From assembly GCF_001742745.1 (NCBI RefSeq), contig NZ_MJAK01000013.1, positions 1-55,827 of the forward strand: 55,827 nt of DNA. Reading direction: 5' to 3'. Of this stretch, positions 15,946 to 24,198 are shown piece after piece. The stretch is from Curtobacterium sp. ER1/6. GTDB lineage: Bacteria > Actinomycetota > Actinomycetes > Actinomycetales > Microbacteriaceae. The notes beneath the pieces are model-generated. The model worked only from the letters and a program-made list of their open reading frames with translations, searched no databases and was not told where the DNA came from. The translations under genes were made by a program, and so were the position numbers. Numbering within the stretch: position 1 is the stretch's first letter; every line of letters begins with the position of its first letter.

Positions 15946-17256
15946 TCAGGCGCCCGACCGTGCGGCGGCCGCGAACCCCCGGGCGAGGTCGGCGAGGATG
16001 TCGTCGACGTGCTCGAGGCCGATCGACAGGCGGATGAGCCCCTCGCCGACGCCGGCCGCGGCACGCTCCTCCGGGGTCATCTGCACGTGCGTCGTCGATG
16101 CGGGGTGCACGACGAGGGACCGCACGTCGCCGAGGTTCGACACGTGGTCGAACAGCTCGAGCGCCGCGACGAAGCGCCGACCGGCCTCGACGCCGCCGGC
16201 CAGGTCGAACGCGAGCACCGCCGACGGGCCCTTCGGCACGTACCGCTGCTGCAGGTGGTGCCACGGCGAGGACGGCAGCCCCGCGTAGTGCACGTGCTGC
16301 ACCTGCTCGTGGGCGTCGAGCCACGTCGCCACCGTCGCGGCGTTCGACACGTGCCGGTCCATGCGGAGCGACAGGGTCTGGATGCCCTGCAGCACCAGGA
16401 AGGCGTTGAACGGCGCGATCGCGGGACCGAGGTCGGCGGACAGCTTCGAGCGGGTGCGCTGGATGAACGCGCGCCGACCGAACTTCGCCGCGAAGTCGGT
16501 GCCGGCGAACCCGGAGTGCTCGACGCTCGTCAGCTGCGGGTACTTCTCCGGGTGCGCGGCCCAGTCGAAGTTGCCGCTGTCGACGATGACGCCCGCGATG
16601 GCGCTGCCGTGCCCGGCGAGGTACTTCGTCGCCGAGTGCACGACGATGTCCGCGCCGTGCTCGAACGGCCGGACGAGGTACGGCGTCGCGATGGTGTTGT
16701 CGACGATGAGCGGGACGCCGGCCTCGTGCGCCACACCGGCGACCCCCGCGAAGTCGAGCACGTCGCCGCGCGGGTTCGGGATCGACTCCCCGAAGAAGGC
16801 CCGCGTCTCCGGACGCACCGCGGCGCGCCACGCGTCGAGGTCCGTCGGCTCCTGCACGAACGTGAACGTGATGCCGAGGTCGCGCAGCGTCGACGCGAAG
16901 AGCGTGTAGGTCGCGCCGTACAACGACGCCGACGCCACGACGTGGTCACCGGCACGGGCGACACCGAGGACGGCGAGCGACGTCGCCGCCTGCCCGGACG
17001 CGAGCGCGAGCGCCCCGACGCCCCCCTCGAGGTCCGCGATGCGCCGCTCGAGCGCGGCCGCCGACGGGTTGTTCACGCGCGTGTACGTGTGCCCCGGGGC
17101 GTCGAGCATGAACCGCGCCGCGGCGTCCTCCCCCGACGGGTAGACGTAGGCCGCGCTCTGCGCGATCGGCGGCACGTTCGCGCCGAAGCCCGGATCGGCC
17201 TTGTAGCCCGCGCGGATCTGCCGGGTCTCGAACGCCCAGTCGTCCTCGGCGGCCAT
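15946..17256 (-). CDS. metY: O-acetylhomoserine sulfhydrylase / aminocarboxypropyltransferase
   Basis: A 436-residue PLP enzyme of the Cys/Met-metabolism class, making homocysteine from O-acetylhomoserine and sulfide (methionine synthesis). PLP-binding Lys211 is in VVHSATKYLAGHG, with Asp186 in VDNTIATPY. The length, and the N-terminal FETRQIRAGYKADP, fit MetY better than cystathionine gamma-synthase, which is near 380 residues. The start codon overlaps the stop of the flavin monooxygenase by one base (TGATG), so the two are translationally coupled. This pairing suggests that sulfur released by the monooxygenase, or methanethiol, feeds this enzyme. Confidence 0.93.
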   Translation of the reverse strand: MAAEDDWAFETRQIRAGYKADPGFGANVPPIAQSAAYVYPSGEDAAARFMLDAPGHTYTRVNNPSAAALERRIADLEGGVGALALASGQAATSLAVLGVARAGDHVVASASLYGATYTLFASTLRDLGITFTFVQEPTDLDAWRAAVRPETRAFFGESIPNPRGDVLDFAGVAGVAHEAGVPLIVDNTIATPYLVRPFEHGADIVVHSATKYLAGHGSAIAGVIVDSGNFDWAAHPEKYPQLTSVEHSGFAGTDFAAKFGRRAFIQRTRSKLSADLGPAIAPFNAFLVLQGIQTLSLRMDRHVSNAATVATWLDAHEQVQHVHYAGLPSSPWHHLQQRYVPKGPSAVLAFDLAGGVEAGRRFVAALELFDHVSNLGDVRSLVVHPASTTHVQMTPEERAAAGVGEGLIRLSIGLEHVDDILADLARGFAAAARSGA

Positions 17257-18326
17257 CAGGCGACCGGCTCGGCAGACTCGGACGCGCCGACGGAGGCCCC
17301 GGCGGACGGCCGCACCAGCGGGATGACCTGCTCGCCGAAACGCTCCATCTCCTCGGCCTGCGGCGAGAACTGCAGCAGGAGCGTGTCGACCCCGGCGTCC
17401 TCGAACTCCCGGATGCGGTCGGCGACCTGCTGCGGCGTGCCGACGAACCCGGGGCGCAGACCGCGGTTCGACACCGAGTAGTCCTCGAGCGACGGCACGT
17501 GCTCGAGCTGTGACTTCGAGATGAAGTCCTGGTACGACTCGTACGCCTTGCCGTGCCGCACGTCGGTGATGCGGGCCAGCTCGGCCTGCGCCTCCTCCTC
17601 CGTCTCACGGACGATCACGTACGCGGCCATGCCGAAGGCCTCGAAGGGGGCGGCGCCGGCGTCCTCACGACGGCGCTTCATCTCGTCGATCTTCGTGCGG
17701 AGCTCGTCGACCGTGCCGCCGTGCGTAAGGTACGCGTCGGCGAAGCGGGTGATCGAGCTCTTGCCCGCCTCGCTCTCGCCGCCGGCGTAGATGCGCGGCG
17801 TGACGCGCGGCTTCGGCTCGAGGTGCGTGTTCTGCACGTCGTAGTACTCGCCCGTGAACGAGAACGGCGTCTCGGACCACAGGCCCTTGAGGATCGCGAC
17901 GAACTCCTCGGTCCGCGCGTAGCGGTCGTCGTGCTCGGAGAAGATGCCGCCGTACTGACGGGCCTCCTCCGCCCACCACGCGCTCACCACGTTGAAGGTG
18001 AACCGACCACAGGAGATCTCGTCGATCGTCGCGGCCTGCTTCGCCGTCACCGCCGGCAGGTGGTAGCCCGGACGCATCGCGGCCATGATCTCGAGCCGCT
18101 CGGTCGTCGCGGCCAGCGCGGCCGCGAGCGCCCACGCCTCGAGGCTCGGCGCGGCCGTCCCCTTGATGTCGTTGAGGTTGAGCTCCGGCACGAGCGTCAG
18201 GTCGAAGCCGATCCGCTCGGCACGCTGCGCCAGCCGCTTCACGTAGTCGAAGGTGACGGGCATGTCCTCGTCCTCGACGTTGCGCAGCCAGCCGCCGAAG
18301 AGCGGGGTCCAGTATCCGAATCGCAC
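17256..18326 (-). CDS. LLM-class FMN-dependent monooxygenase, SfnG-like
   Basis: A 356-residue luciferase-like monooxygenase. It starts VRFGYWTPLFGGWLRNVEDE and continues with LTLVPELNLNDIKG and WWAEEARQYGG, features I associate with the dimethyl-sulfone monooxygenase (SfnG) and alkanesulfonate monooxygenase groups. Such enzymes use reduced FMN and oxygen to cleave C-S bonds. The start is GTG at 18326, with GAGGAA about seven bases upstream on the minus strand. It is followed with a one-base overlap by metY, which supports an organosulfur role. No flavin reductase gene is adjacent. A different LLM substrate cannot be excluded. Confidence 0.85.
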   Translation of the reverse strand: MRFGYWTPLFGGWLRNVEDEDMPVTFDYVKRLAQRAERIGFDLTLVPELNLNDIKGTAAPSLEAWALAAALAATTERLEIMAAMRPGYHLPAVTAKQAATIDEISCGRFTFNVVSAWWAEEARQYGGIFSEHDDRYARTEEFVAILKGLWSETPFSFTGEYYDVQNTHLEPKPRVTPRIYAGGESEAGKSSITRFADAYLTHGGTVDELRTKIDEMKRRREDAGAAPFEAFGMAAYVIVRETEEEAQAELARITDVRHGKAYESYQDFISKSQLEHVPSLEDYSVSNRGLRPGFVGTPQQVADRIREFEDAGVDTLLLQFSPQAEEMERFGEQVIPLVRPSAGASVGASESAEPVA

Positions 18327-18351
18327 GAGTGGTTCCTCAGGTGTGTCGTGA

Positions 18352-18395
18352 CGGCCGGGAGGCGCGGGGCGGGCCCGCCCCGCGCCTCCCGGCCG
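18352..18395. terminator. 44-bp perfect palindrome (hairpin)
   Basis: A continuous palindrome with no loop. Arms of 22 bp contain GGCCGGGAGGC (18353-18363) and its complement (18384-18394) around GGGCCC. It sits between the ATP-grasp gene and the SfnG-like gene on the same strand, so it could attenuate the downstream pair or simply end the ATP-grasp transcript. Confidence 0.85.
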
Positions 18396-18410
18396 GTGGG
18401 TGGTGTCGTC

Positions 18411-19424
18411 TCAGACCGTGGTCGCCGACGCGGCGTAGGCCTGCTCGAGGAGCGCGCCCGTGAAGCGCGCGATCGCGCGCGGGCCGGAGACCGGCGCAGC
18501 CGCCTCGACGGCGGGGTTGTAGTTCGTGTTCGTGTTCACGTCGTAGACGACCGTGCGGCCGTCGGTGGTCTCCATGAACTCGACGCCGGCGACCTGGATG
18601 CGCTGGTCGGCGAGGAACGTGCGGAGCTGCTGCACGAGCGGGTGCTCGGCGGTGACCTCGTCGCGGATGCTGAAGGCGGCCGGTGCGCCGGGCGCTTCCG
18701 CACCGGGCACGTCGCAGACGGCGCCCGCGATGGTCTGCGGGACTTCGCACGCGTCGGCGGGGCAGAGCTCGAAGCTGCCGGCGCTCGTGTCGACGCGGAC
18801 CGCGTAGACGAACTCGCCGCCGACGAACTCGGCGCGGGTGATGAACGGCTCGCGGGCGGTCAGCAGCTCCTGGAGCAGCGTGATGCCGTCGACCGGGGCC
18901 TCGAACTCGGGGCTGTCGACGTAGGCGTCGAACTCGGCGAGGGTGTCGAAGCGGCGGACGCCGAGGCCCTTGCCGCCCTGGTTGTGCTTCGTGATGAACG
19001 GGACGTCCTGCCCGTCCGTGAAGGTCCGCGCGGCGTCCCGCAGGGCCGCCGACCCGAAGACCGCGGTCGTGCGGGGCACGTCGAAGCCGGCGTCGCGGAG
19101 GAGCCCGTGCTGGGCGACCTTCGACACCTCGAGCTCGAGCACGTGGCTGCCGTTGACGACCGTCGCACCGGAGCGCTCGAGCCAGCCGAGCAGCGCGCGG
19201 GCGTACTCCTTGCTGTGCTCGTTGCCGCGGGTGTGGGAGCTCGCCGACATGCGCGACCAGTAGACGCCCGGGGCCGGCTCGGCGCCGAGATCGATGCTGC
19301 CCAGGGCGCCGCCGTCGGTGAGCAGGAGTTCCTCGACCGGCACGCCCTCCGCCTCGAAGGCAGCGGCGAACGGCGGGAACCACTCGGGGTTCTCGTGGAT
19401 GACGTACACGCGCGGAGTTGTCAC
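18411..19424 (-). CDS. ATP-grasp ligase (RimK-like), function unknown
   Basis: A 337-residue ATP-grasp protein. The N-terminal pre-ATP-grasp domain (VYVIHENPEWFPPFAAAFEA) is followed by ITKHNQGGKGLGVRRF (144-159), the lysine plus glycine-rich loop that covers ATP, and by YDVNTNTNYNP (294-304), the Mg-binding end of the fold. Such enzymes join a carboxylate to an amine or thiol through an acyl-phosphate. Four Cys cluster in ELCPADACEVPQTIAGAVCD in the central domain, unusual for RimK-like proteins. The GTG start follows TAGGGT by six bases (minus strand). It is upstream of the SfnG-like/metY pair but separated by a strong hairpin. Its substrate cannot be inferred. Confidence 0.87.
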   Translation of the reverse strand: MTTPRVYVIHENPEWFPPFAAAFEAEGVPVEELLLTDGGALGSIDLGAEPAPGVYWSRMSASSHTRGNEHSKEYARALLGWLERSGATVVNGSHVLELEVSKVAQHGLLRDAGFDVPRTTAVFGSAALRDAARTFTDGQDVPFITKHNQGGKGLGVRRFDTLAEFDAYVDSPEFEAPVDGITLLQELLTAREPFITRAEFVGGEFVYAVRVDTSAGSFELCPADACEVPQTIAGAVCDVPGAEAPGAPAAFSIRDEVTAEHPLVQQLRTFLADQRIQVAGVEFMETTDGRTVVYDVNTNTNYNPAVEAAAPVSGPRAIARFTGALLEQAYAASATTV

Positions 19425-19507
19425 CCGGCCACCCTAGGCACGGTGACCCTGGGGGTGCCAGGTGTGTGACGTGGGGTTGCGCGGAGCGGTGTGCGAGGGT
19501 GGAACGC

Positions 19508-20008
19508 ATGTCCCACCCCGTGCACGAGGAGACCCTCCGGCCCGGCCGCACGCTGACCGTCGTCGGGTGGGCCGTGATCGCGACCGCCGTCGGCATCGCG
19601 GCGCTCGTGCTCGCGGTGCCGGCAGGGTGGCAGGACCAGCCGCCGACGGCGTCGGACGTCGGCGTCCTGGTGGTCACGCTCGCCGTCACGGTCGCGCTCG
19701 GCGTCGGCTCGGTGCTGATGCGGATGACGGTCCGTGTCGACGAGGTCCTCGAGGTCCGTGTCCGCCCGTGGTGGTACCGGCGGCGCATCGCCCCGGAACG
19801 GATCACCTCGGCCGAGGTCGTGCACGTGACGGGCGGCAACTCCGGCGGACTGGGCATCCGGCTCGTCCCCGGCGGCACCGCGGTGTTGCTCGACGGTGGT
19901 CCCGGAGTGCAGGTCACGATCCGCGGGGCACGGTCGCTCCGGTTCCGGTGCAACGACCCCGACGCACTCGTCGAGGCGCTGCGGGCGCGGGGCGCTGCTG
20001 CCGGCTGA
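19508..20008 (+). CDS. Two-helix membrane protein with PH-like domain
   Basis: A 166-residue protein. Two hydrophobic helices near residues 18-40 and 52-72 are followed by a soluble beta-rich segment (VRVDEVLEVRVRPWWYRRRI, then SGGLGIRLVPGGTAVLLDGG) that looks like the bacterial PH/YdbT-type domains placed after two helices. The function is unknown. The ATG at 19508 is my choice; the open frame upstream has no recognisable sequence. It is divergent from the ATP-grasp gene and convergent with the XRE regulator. Confidence 0.72.
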   Translation: MSHPVHEETLRPGRTLTVVGWAVIATAVGIAALVLAVPAGWQDQPPTASDVGVLVVTLAVTVALGVGSVLMRMTVRVDEVLEVRVRPWWYRRRIAPERITSAEVVHVTGGNSGGLGIRLVPGGTAVLLDGGPGVQVTIRGARSLRFRCNDPDALVEALRARGAAAG

Positions 20009-20026
20009 CGCTCGGCCGGGCGCGGG

Positions 20027-20884
20027 TCAGCGCGCCGGTGCCTCGGCGCCGAACTGCTGCGTGCCGAGGACGCCGAGCAGCTCGAGCTTCTGCGCGTCCT
20101 CGCTGCCGGGAGGCGCGGTGAAGAGCAGGAGGGCCTGCGCCTGGTCGTCGGTGTGGAGCACCTGGCAGTCGACGGTGATGCGGCCGAGCTCGGGCTGCAC
20201 GATGGTCTTGTTGTCGGACCACCGCGTGGACACCTCGTGGCGCTCCCACAGCTCCCGGAACTCCGGGCTCCGCTGCTGCAGCGCGTCGACGAGCGCGGTC
20301 GCCCGACGGTCTCCCGGCCCGGTGAGACCGACCGCGGCCCGGAGCGAGGCGACGACCACCCGTCCGAGCCGCTCGTGCTGCTCGGGCGCGTACTTCGCCT
20401 GCTCCGTCCCCGCCACGAACCACCGCCACGCCTGGTAGCGCTCATTCCCCGGCAGGTCGACCGACGTGCCGAGCAGGGCACGGGCGAGCCGGTTCTCGAC
20501 GAGGGTCTCGCCGAGGTGGCTCACGACGATCGCCGGGGTGTCCTCGAGCCGGTCGAGCACCCGCAGGATCGCCGGGTCGACGTGGTCGGCGCGGTGCATC
20601 CGGACCGGCGCGGTGTGCCCGGCGAGGTGGAAGACGTGGTCCCGCTCGTCGAGGCTGCAGCGGAGCGCCCGCGCGATGGCGGCGACCATCTGCTCGGACG
20701 GCTGCGGCCCGCGCTGCTGCTCGAGCCGCGTGTAGTAGTCGACGCTCATGCCGGCGAGCGCGGCGACCTCCTCACGGCGCAGACCCGGCGTCCGGCGACG
20801 TGCCCCGCTGCCGAGCCCGACGTCCTCCGGGCGCAGGAGTTCGCGGCGGCGGCGGAGGAAGTCGGCGAGGGCGGGGCGGTCCAC
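20027..20884 (-). CDS. XRE-type regulator with MmyB-like ligand domain
   Basis: A 285-residue protein. Residues about 5-75 form a XRE helix-turn-helix (TPGLRREEVAALAGMSVDYY is the diagnostic stretch). The remainder (AIVVSHLGETLVENRLARAL, then ERYQAWRWFV) matches the MmyB-like C-terminal domain, which is PAS-like and may bind a fatty acid or other small ligand. It starts at GTG 20884 and is divergent from a short-chain dehydrogenase gene 101 bases away. This regulator/SDR pairing is frequent in actinobacteria and suggests that the SDR is its target. One copy of the repeat core with a mismatched first base (20105-20114) lies near its 3' end. Confidence 0.87.
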   Translation of the reverse strand: MDRPALADFLRRRRELLRPEDVGLGSGARRRTPGLRREEVAALAGMSVDYYTRLEQQRGPQPSEQMVAAIARALRCSLDERDHVFHLAGHTAPVRMHRADHVDPAILRVLDRLEDTPAIVVSHLGETLVENRLARALLGTSVDLPGNERYQAWRWFVAGTEQAKYAPEQHERLGRVVVASLRAAVGLTGPGDRRATALVDALQQRSPEFRELWERHEVSTRWSDNKTIVQPELGRITVDCQVLHTDDQAQALLLFTAPPGSEDAQKLELLGVLGTQQFGAEAPAR

Positions 20885-20926
20885 CCGACCATCGTGCCCG
20901 TCCGGACCGGTCGGAGCCAGGGATCG

Positions 20927-20965
20927 GCGGTCCCCCGATGACCGCGTCCTGGCGACACCGGTGTC
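20927..20965. promoter_or_regulatory. Candidate operators between the XRE regulator and the SDR gene
   Basis: Two dyads: GCGGTC-N7-GACCGC at 20927-20945 and the uninterrupted GACACCGGTGTC at 20954-20965, 20 bases before the SDR ATG. Position and symmetry fit regulator sites, but they share no common half-site. Confidence 0.4.
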
Positions 20966-20985
20966 CGGGGAGCATCGTCGACGGC

Positions 20986-21726
20986 ATGGACACCACGAAC
21001 AGCACCGTCTTCATCTCCGGCGCGACCTCGGGCCTCGGGCTCGCCCTCGCACAGCGCCTGCAGGCAGCGGGCAGCACCGTCGTCATCGGCGGGCGCCGCC
21101 AGGACCGCCTCGACGCGCTCGCCGCGGAGCACGGCTTCGGCACCGTCACGATCGACGTCGCCGACGCCGACTCGATCGCAGCCGCTGCCACCGACGTGAT
21201 CGCCCGGTACCCGGAGCTCGACACCGTGGTCACGATGTCCGGGATCATGCGCAACGAGGACCTCCGCGACCCGGGCCACGTCTCGGACGCGCTCGAGACC
21301 GTGCAGACGAACCTGGTGGGCACGATCCTGCTCATCGACGCCTTCCTCCCCCACCTGCTGAGCCGTCCGGCGGCGACCCTCATCACGGTCTCGTCCGGGC
21401 TGGCGTTCGTCCCGCTCACCGCCACCCCCACCTACAGCGCGACGAAGGCCGGCGTGCACTCGTACACGCAGGCGCTCCGCCAGCAGCTCGTCGGGAGCTC
21501 CGTCGAGGTGCTGGAGCTCGCGCCGCCGGCGGTGCAGACCGACCTGATGGGCGGTGCGGACTTCGGCGGGATGCCGCTCGACGCCTTCACCGACGAGGTC
21601 GTGGGGTTGCTCGAGGCCGGTGCCGCGCCGGAGATCCTCGTGGAGAACGTGCAGCCGCTGCGCTGGGCCGAGCGGGACGGGACGCACCAGCAGATCCTCG
21701 AGGCGATGGCGGGCCGGGGTCACTGA
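20986..21726 (+). CDS. Short-chain dehydrogenase/reductase (DltE-like)
   Basis: A 246-residue classical SDR using NAD(P)H. The cofactor loop is SGATSGLGLALA (11-22), and the catalytic residues are Ser136/137 and Y150-S-A-T-K154. The C-terminal part (VLELAPPAVQTDLMGG) resembles proteins annotated as DltE-like oxidoreductases. The substrate is unknown. The start at 20986 is the first ATG fitting the fold. Control by the divergent XRE regulator is likely. A bulged hairpin follows at 21736-21764. Confidence 0.88.
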   Translation: MDTTNSTVFISGATSGLGLALAQRLQAAGSTVVIGGRRQDRLDALAAEHGFGTVTIDVADADSIAAAATDVIARYPELDTVVTMSGIMRNEDLRDPGHVSDALETVQTNLVGTILLIDAFLPHLLSRPAATLITVSSGLAFVPLTATPTYSATKAGVHSYTQALRQQLVGSSVEVLELAPPAVQTDLMGGADFGGMPLDAFTDEVVGLLEAGAAPEILVENVQPLRWAERDGTHQQILEAMAGRGH

Positions 21727-21735
21727 GCCACAGCT

Positions 21736-21764
21736 GACCCGCGCGTCCTCGCGGGACGCGGGTC
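21736..21764 (+). terminator. Hairpin after the SDR gene
   Basis: GACCCGCG...GTCC (21736-21748) pairs with GGACGCGGGTC (21754-21764), with a two-base bulge. It lies nine bases after the SDR stop, where transcription converges with the membrane-protein gene. Confidence 0.5.
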
Positions 21765-21784
21765 GCCCGGCCTCCCGGAACCGC

Positions 21785-22189
21785 CTACTCGACCTCGTCG
21801 CCCGCAGCACGCCGTCGGCGGTTCCCGGCCTCCACCGTCCGGTTCAGCGCCCAGAGCCCGAGGACGATCGCGGTGACGACCAGGGCCTCCGCGACGGTCC
21901 GGTCGAGCAGCCCCCTGAGCACCCAGTACGCACCCGCGCCCAGGATGCCGGCGGTCGCGGCGACACCCGTGACGGCGACCCGCGGACGACGGTCCGCGTC
22001 GCCACCCGACAGCGCGTGGAACCACAGGCCCCATGCCGCGACGGCAGCGCCGAGGACGAGTGCCGCCCACGCGGCGTCGTCTCGGACGTCGTGGACGAGG
22101 GCCACGACGGCGAGGACGACGATCGCGGCGCCGACGGCGGCCGCCGTGATCGTGACGACGAGAGCGGTCCGGGAACGAGGTGCGCGCAC
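21785..22189 (-). CDS. Small membrane protein, unknown function
   Basis: A 134-residue protein with about four hydrophobic segments and basic ends (RAPRSRT at the N terminus, NRRRRAAGDEVE at the C terminus). No family recognised. The GTG start at 22189 is supported by TAGGCT seven bases upstream on the minus strand; the longer open frame runs back through a hairpin and is implausible. It lies downstream of rsmA, separated from it by the hairpin at 22281-22334, so it is probably an independent unit. Confidence 0.68.
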   Translation of the reverse strand: MRAPRSRTALVVTITAAAVGAAIVVLAVVALVHDVRDDAAWAALVLGAAVAAWGLWFHALSGGDADRRPRVAVTGVAATAGILGAGAYWVLRGLLDRTVAEALVVTAIVLGLWALNRTVEAGNRRRRAAGDEVE

Positions 22190-22259
22190 GGTGGCGAGCC
22201 TACGGGTCGTAGCGACCGACCAAGGCGCCGGACCGGCAGGCGCAGGCGCCGGGCCGGCG

Positions 22260-22270
22260 GGCCGGGAGGC
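22260..22270 (+). repeat. Single intergenic copy of the GGCCGGGAGGC core repeat
   Basis: Exact 11-mer, ten bases from the left arm of the 22281-22334 hairpin and with no partner of its own. Confidence 0.65.
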
Positions 22271-22280
22271 GCGTGGGGAC

Positions 22281-22334
22281 CAACCGCGAGCACGTCGCGC
22301 CGCGGAAGTACACGGCGCGACGTGCTCGCGGTTG
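22281..22334. terminator. Perfect 22-bp hairpin downstream of rsmA
   Basis: Arms 22281-22302 and 22313-22334 are exact complements (start CAACCGCGAGCACG) around a 10-base loop. It lies between rsmA and the next minus-strand gene, so it is the likely terminator of the metG-tatD-rsmA unit. Confidence 0.82.
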
Positions 22335-22411
22335 TCCGGGGGCAGGTCACGCCAGTGCCCCGTCACCTCGCGCCGCAGCGCACCGCGCCGCACCCGCGGC
22401 ACGCGACGCCG

Positions 22412-23257
22412 TCAGGCCGCGAGGACCGTCCGACCGAGCCGCACGAAGTCGTCCGGCGACAGGGCCTCACCCCGCGCCGTCGGGTCGATGCCGGCGGCGG
22501 TGAGCAGCTCGGTCGCACGCGCACTGCTGCCGAGCACGCCCGACAGGCTCTGGCGCAGCATCTTCCGCCGCTGCTGGAACGCGCCGTCGACGAGCGCGAA
22601 GACCTGCGTCCGCAGCGCCTCGTCGCCCGGCTGCTCGTGCCGGTCGAACCCGACGAGCACGCTGTCGACGTTCGGCACCGGCCAGAACACCTGGCGACTG
22701 ATCTGTCCGGCGGTCGACCACGACCCGTACCACGCCGCCTTGACGCTCGGGGCGCCGTAGACCTTGCTGCCCGGGCCGGCCGCGATGCGGTAGCCGACCT
22801 CGGCCTGCACCATGACGAGCACGCGCTCGATGGTCGGGAAGGTCGCGAGCAGGTGGAGCAGCACCGGCACCGACACGTTGTACGGCAGGTTGGCCACGAC
22901 GTGCGTCGGCGCCTCGGGCAGCTCGTCGGCGGTCACGGCGAGCGCGTCCTGGTGGACCACCTGCAGCCGGGCGTCGGGCTGGATCGCCGCGACCGTCGCG
23001 GGCAGCTGCGCCGCGAGCCGGCCGTCGATCTCGACCGCCGTCACCGAGGCGCCCGTCTCGGTGAGGCCGAGCGTCAGCGAGCCGAGTCCCGGGCCGATCT
23101 CGAGCACCCGCGACCCCGGGGTGACGCGGCCGGCCGACACGATGCGTCGGACGGTGTTGCCGTCGTGCACGAAGTTCTGCCCGAGCTTCTTGGTGGGGGT
23201 GACGTCGAGCTTCGCCGCGAGGTCCCGGATCTCCGCCGGGCCGAGCAGTGCGCCCAC
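22412..23257 (-). CDS. rsmA: 16S rRNA (adenine1518-N6/adenine1519-N6)-dimethyltransferase
   Basis: A 281-residue KsgA-type enzyme that dimethylates two adenines in the 16S rRNA 3' hairpin during small-subunit maturation. Motifs: KKLGQNFVHD near the N terminus, SAM loop EIGPGLGS (53-60), and catalytic NLPYN (near 122). The start is GTG at 23257, two bases after the tatD stop, so it is the last gene of metG-tatD-rsmA. The usual actinobacterial rpf gene between tatD and rsmA, and ispE after rsmA, are both absent at this spot. Confidence 0.95.
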   Translation of the reverse strand: MGALLGPAEIRDLAAKLDVTPTKKLGQNFVHDGNTVRRIVSAGRVTPGSRVLEIGPGLGSLTLGLTETGASVTAVEIDGRLAAQLPATVAAIQPDARLQVVHQDALAVTADELPEAPTHVVANLPYNVSVPVLLHLLATFPTIERVLVMVQAEVGYRIAAGPGSKVYGAPSVKAAWYGSWSTAGQISRQVFWPVPNVDSVLVGFDRHEQPGDEALRTQVFALVDGAFQQRRKMLRQSLSGVLGSSARATELLTAAGIDPTARGEALSPDDFVRLGRTVLAA

Positions 23258-23259
23258 GG

Positions 23260-24198
23260 CTACTCGTCCACCGTGACGGGCTCGGCGTCCCACGCGCCGT
23301 ACACGAGCTCGGTGTTCGACGCGATCTGCGCCGCGAGCATCGAGGCGTCCGTGCCCAGCGTCTCGGCCATCGACCGGAGCGTGAGCGGGATCAGGTACGG
23401 CGCGTTCGGCCGCCCGCGGTACGGGGTCGGCGTGAGGAAGGGCGCGTCCGTCTCGACCATGACCAGGTGGCGCGGGGCGACCCGGAGGGCTTCGCGGAGG
23501 GGCTCGGCGTTCTTGAACGTCACGGTGCCGGCGAAGGACATGTACCAACCGCGCTCGGCGCAGAGCCGTGCCAGGTCGGGTCCGCCGGAGAAGCAGTGGA
23601 ACACGGTCCGCTCGGGTGCACCGACCCGGTCGAGGACCTCGACCACGGCGTCGTGCGCGTCGCGGTCGTGGATCGTCAGCGCGAGGTCGTGCTCCTTCGC
23701 GATGCGGATGTGCTCCTCGAACGACCGGACCTGGGCGGCACGGCCGTCCTCGCCGGTGCGGAAGAAGTCGAGTCCGGTCTCGCCGATCGCCCGGACACGG
23801 GGCAGCGCGGCGAGCCGCTCGATGCCCGCGAGGTGCTCGTCGAGCAGCCCCTGCTCGTCGAGGACGGGGGCCTCGTTCGGGTGCAGCGCGACGGCGGCCA
23901 GCACGCGCGGTTCACGAGCGGCGATCTGCGCGGACCACTCCGAGGTCGCCAGGTCGGTGCCGACCTGCACGACGCCGCGCACGCCGACGCTCGACGCCTT
24001 GTCGAGGTGCTCGCGGTAGTCGAGCGGACCGTCGCCGCCCTCGCCGACGCCGTCCGCGATCTCCATGTGGGTGTGGTTGTCGTACACGGGCACGACGAGC
24101 GCCTGCGGCAGCGGCGGGTAGCTCAGGTCGCGCTTCGAGCCACTCGACGATCCGTCACCGCGCGCCCGCACGTGCGCTGCGTCGGCCGCGTCGGTCAC
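23260..24198 (-). CDS. tatD: TatD-family metal-dependent hydrolase
   Basis: A 312-residue TIM-barrel hydrolase. Metal-binding His42 and His44 are in DNHTHMEIADG; GETGLDFFR, TIHDRDAH and HCFSGG follow, and VETDAPFLTP ends the active site. TatD enzymes act as 3'-5' DNA exonucleases or deoxyribonucleases in repair and turnover. The first 30 residues are Ser/Gly/Ala-rich and probably disordered. The GTG start overlaps the metG stop (GTGA). Confidence 0.93.
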   Translation of the reverse strand: MTDAADAAHVRARGDGSSSGSKRDLSYPPLPQALVVPVYDNHTHMEIADGVGEGGDGPLDYREHLDKASSVGVRGVVQVGTDLATSEWSAQIAAREPRVLAAVALHPNEAPVLDEQGLLDEHLAGIERLAALPRVRAIGETGLDFFRTGEDGRAAQVRSFEEHIRIAKEHDLALTIHDRDAHDAVVEVLDRVGAPERTVFHCFSGGPDLARLCAERGWYMSFAGTVTFKNAEPLREALRVAPRHLVMVETDAPFLTPTPYRGRPNAPYLIPLTLRSMAETLGTDASMLAAQIASNTELVYGAWDAEPVTVDE

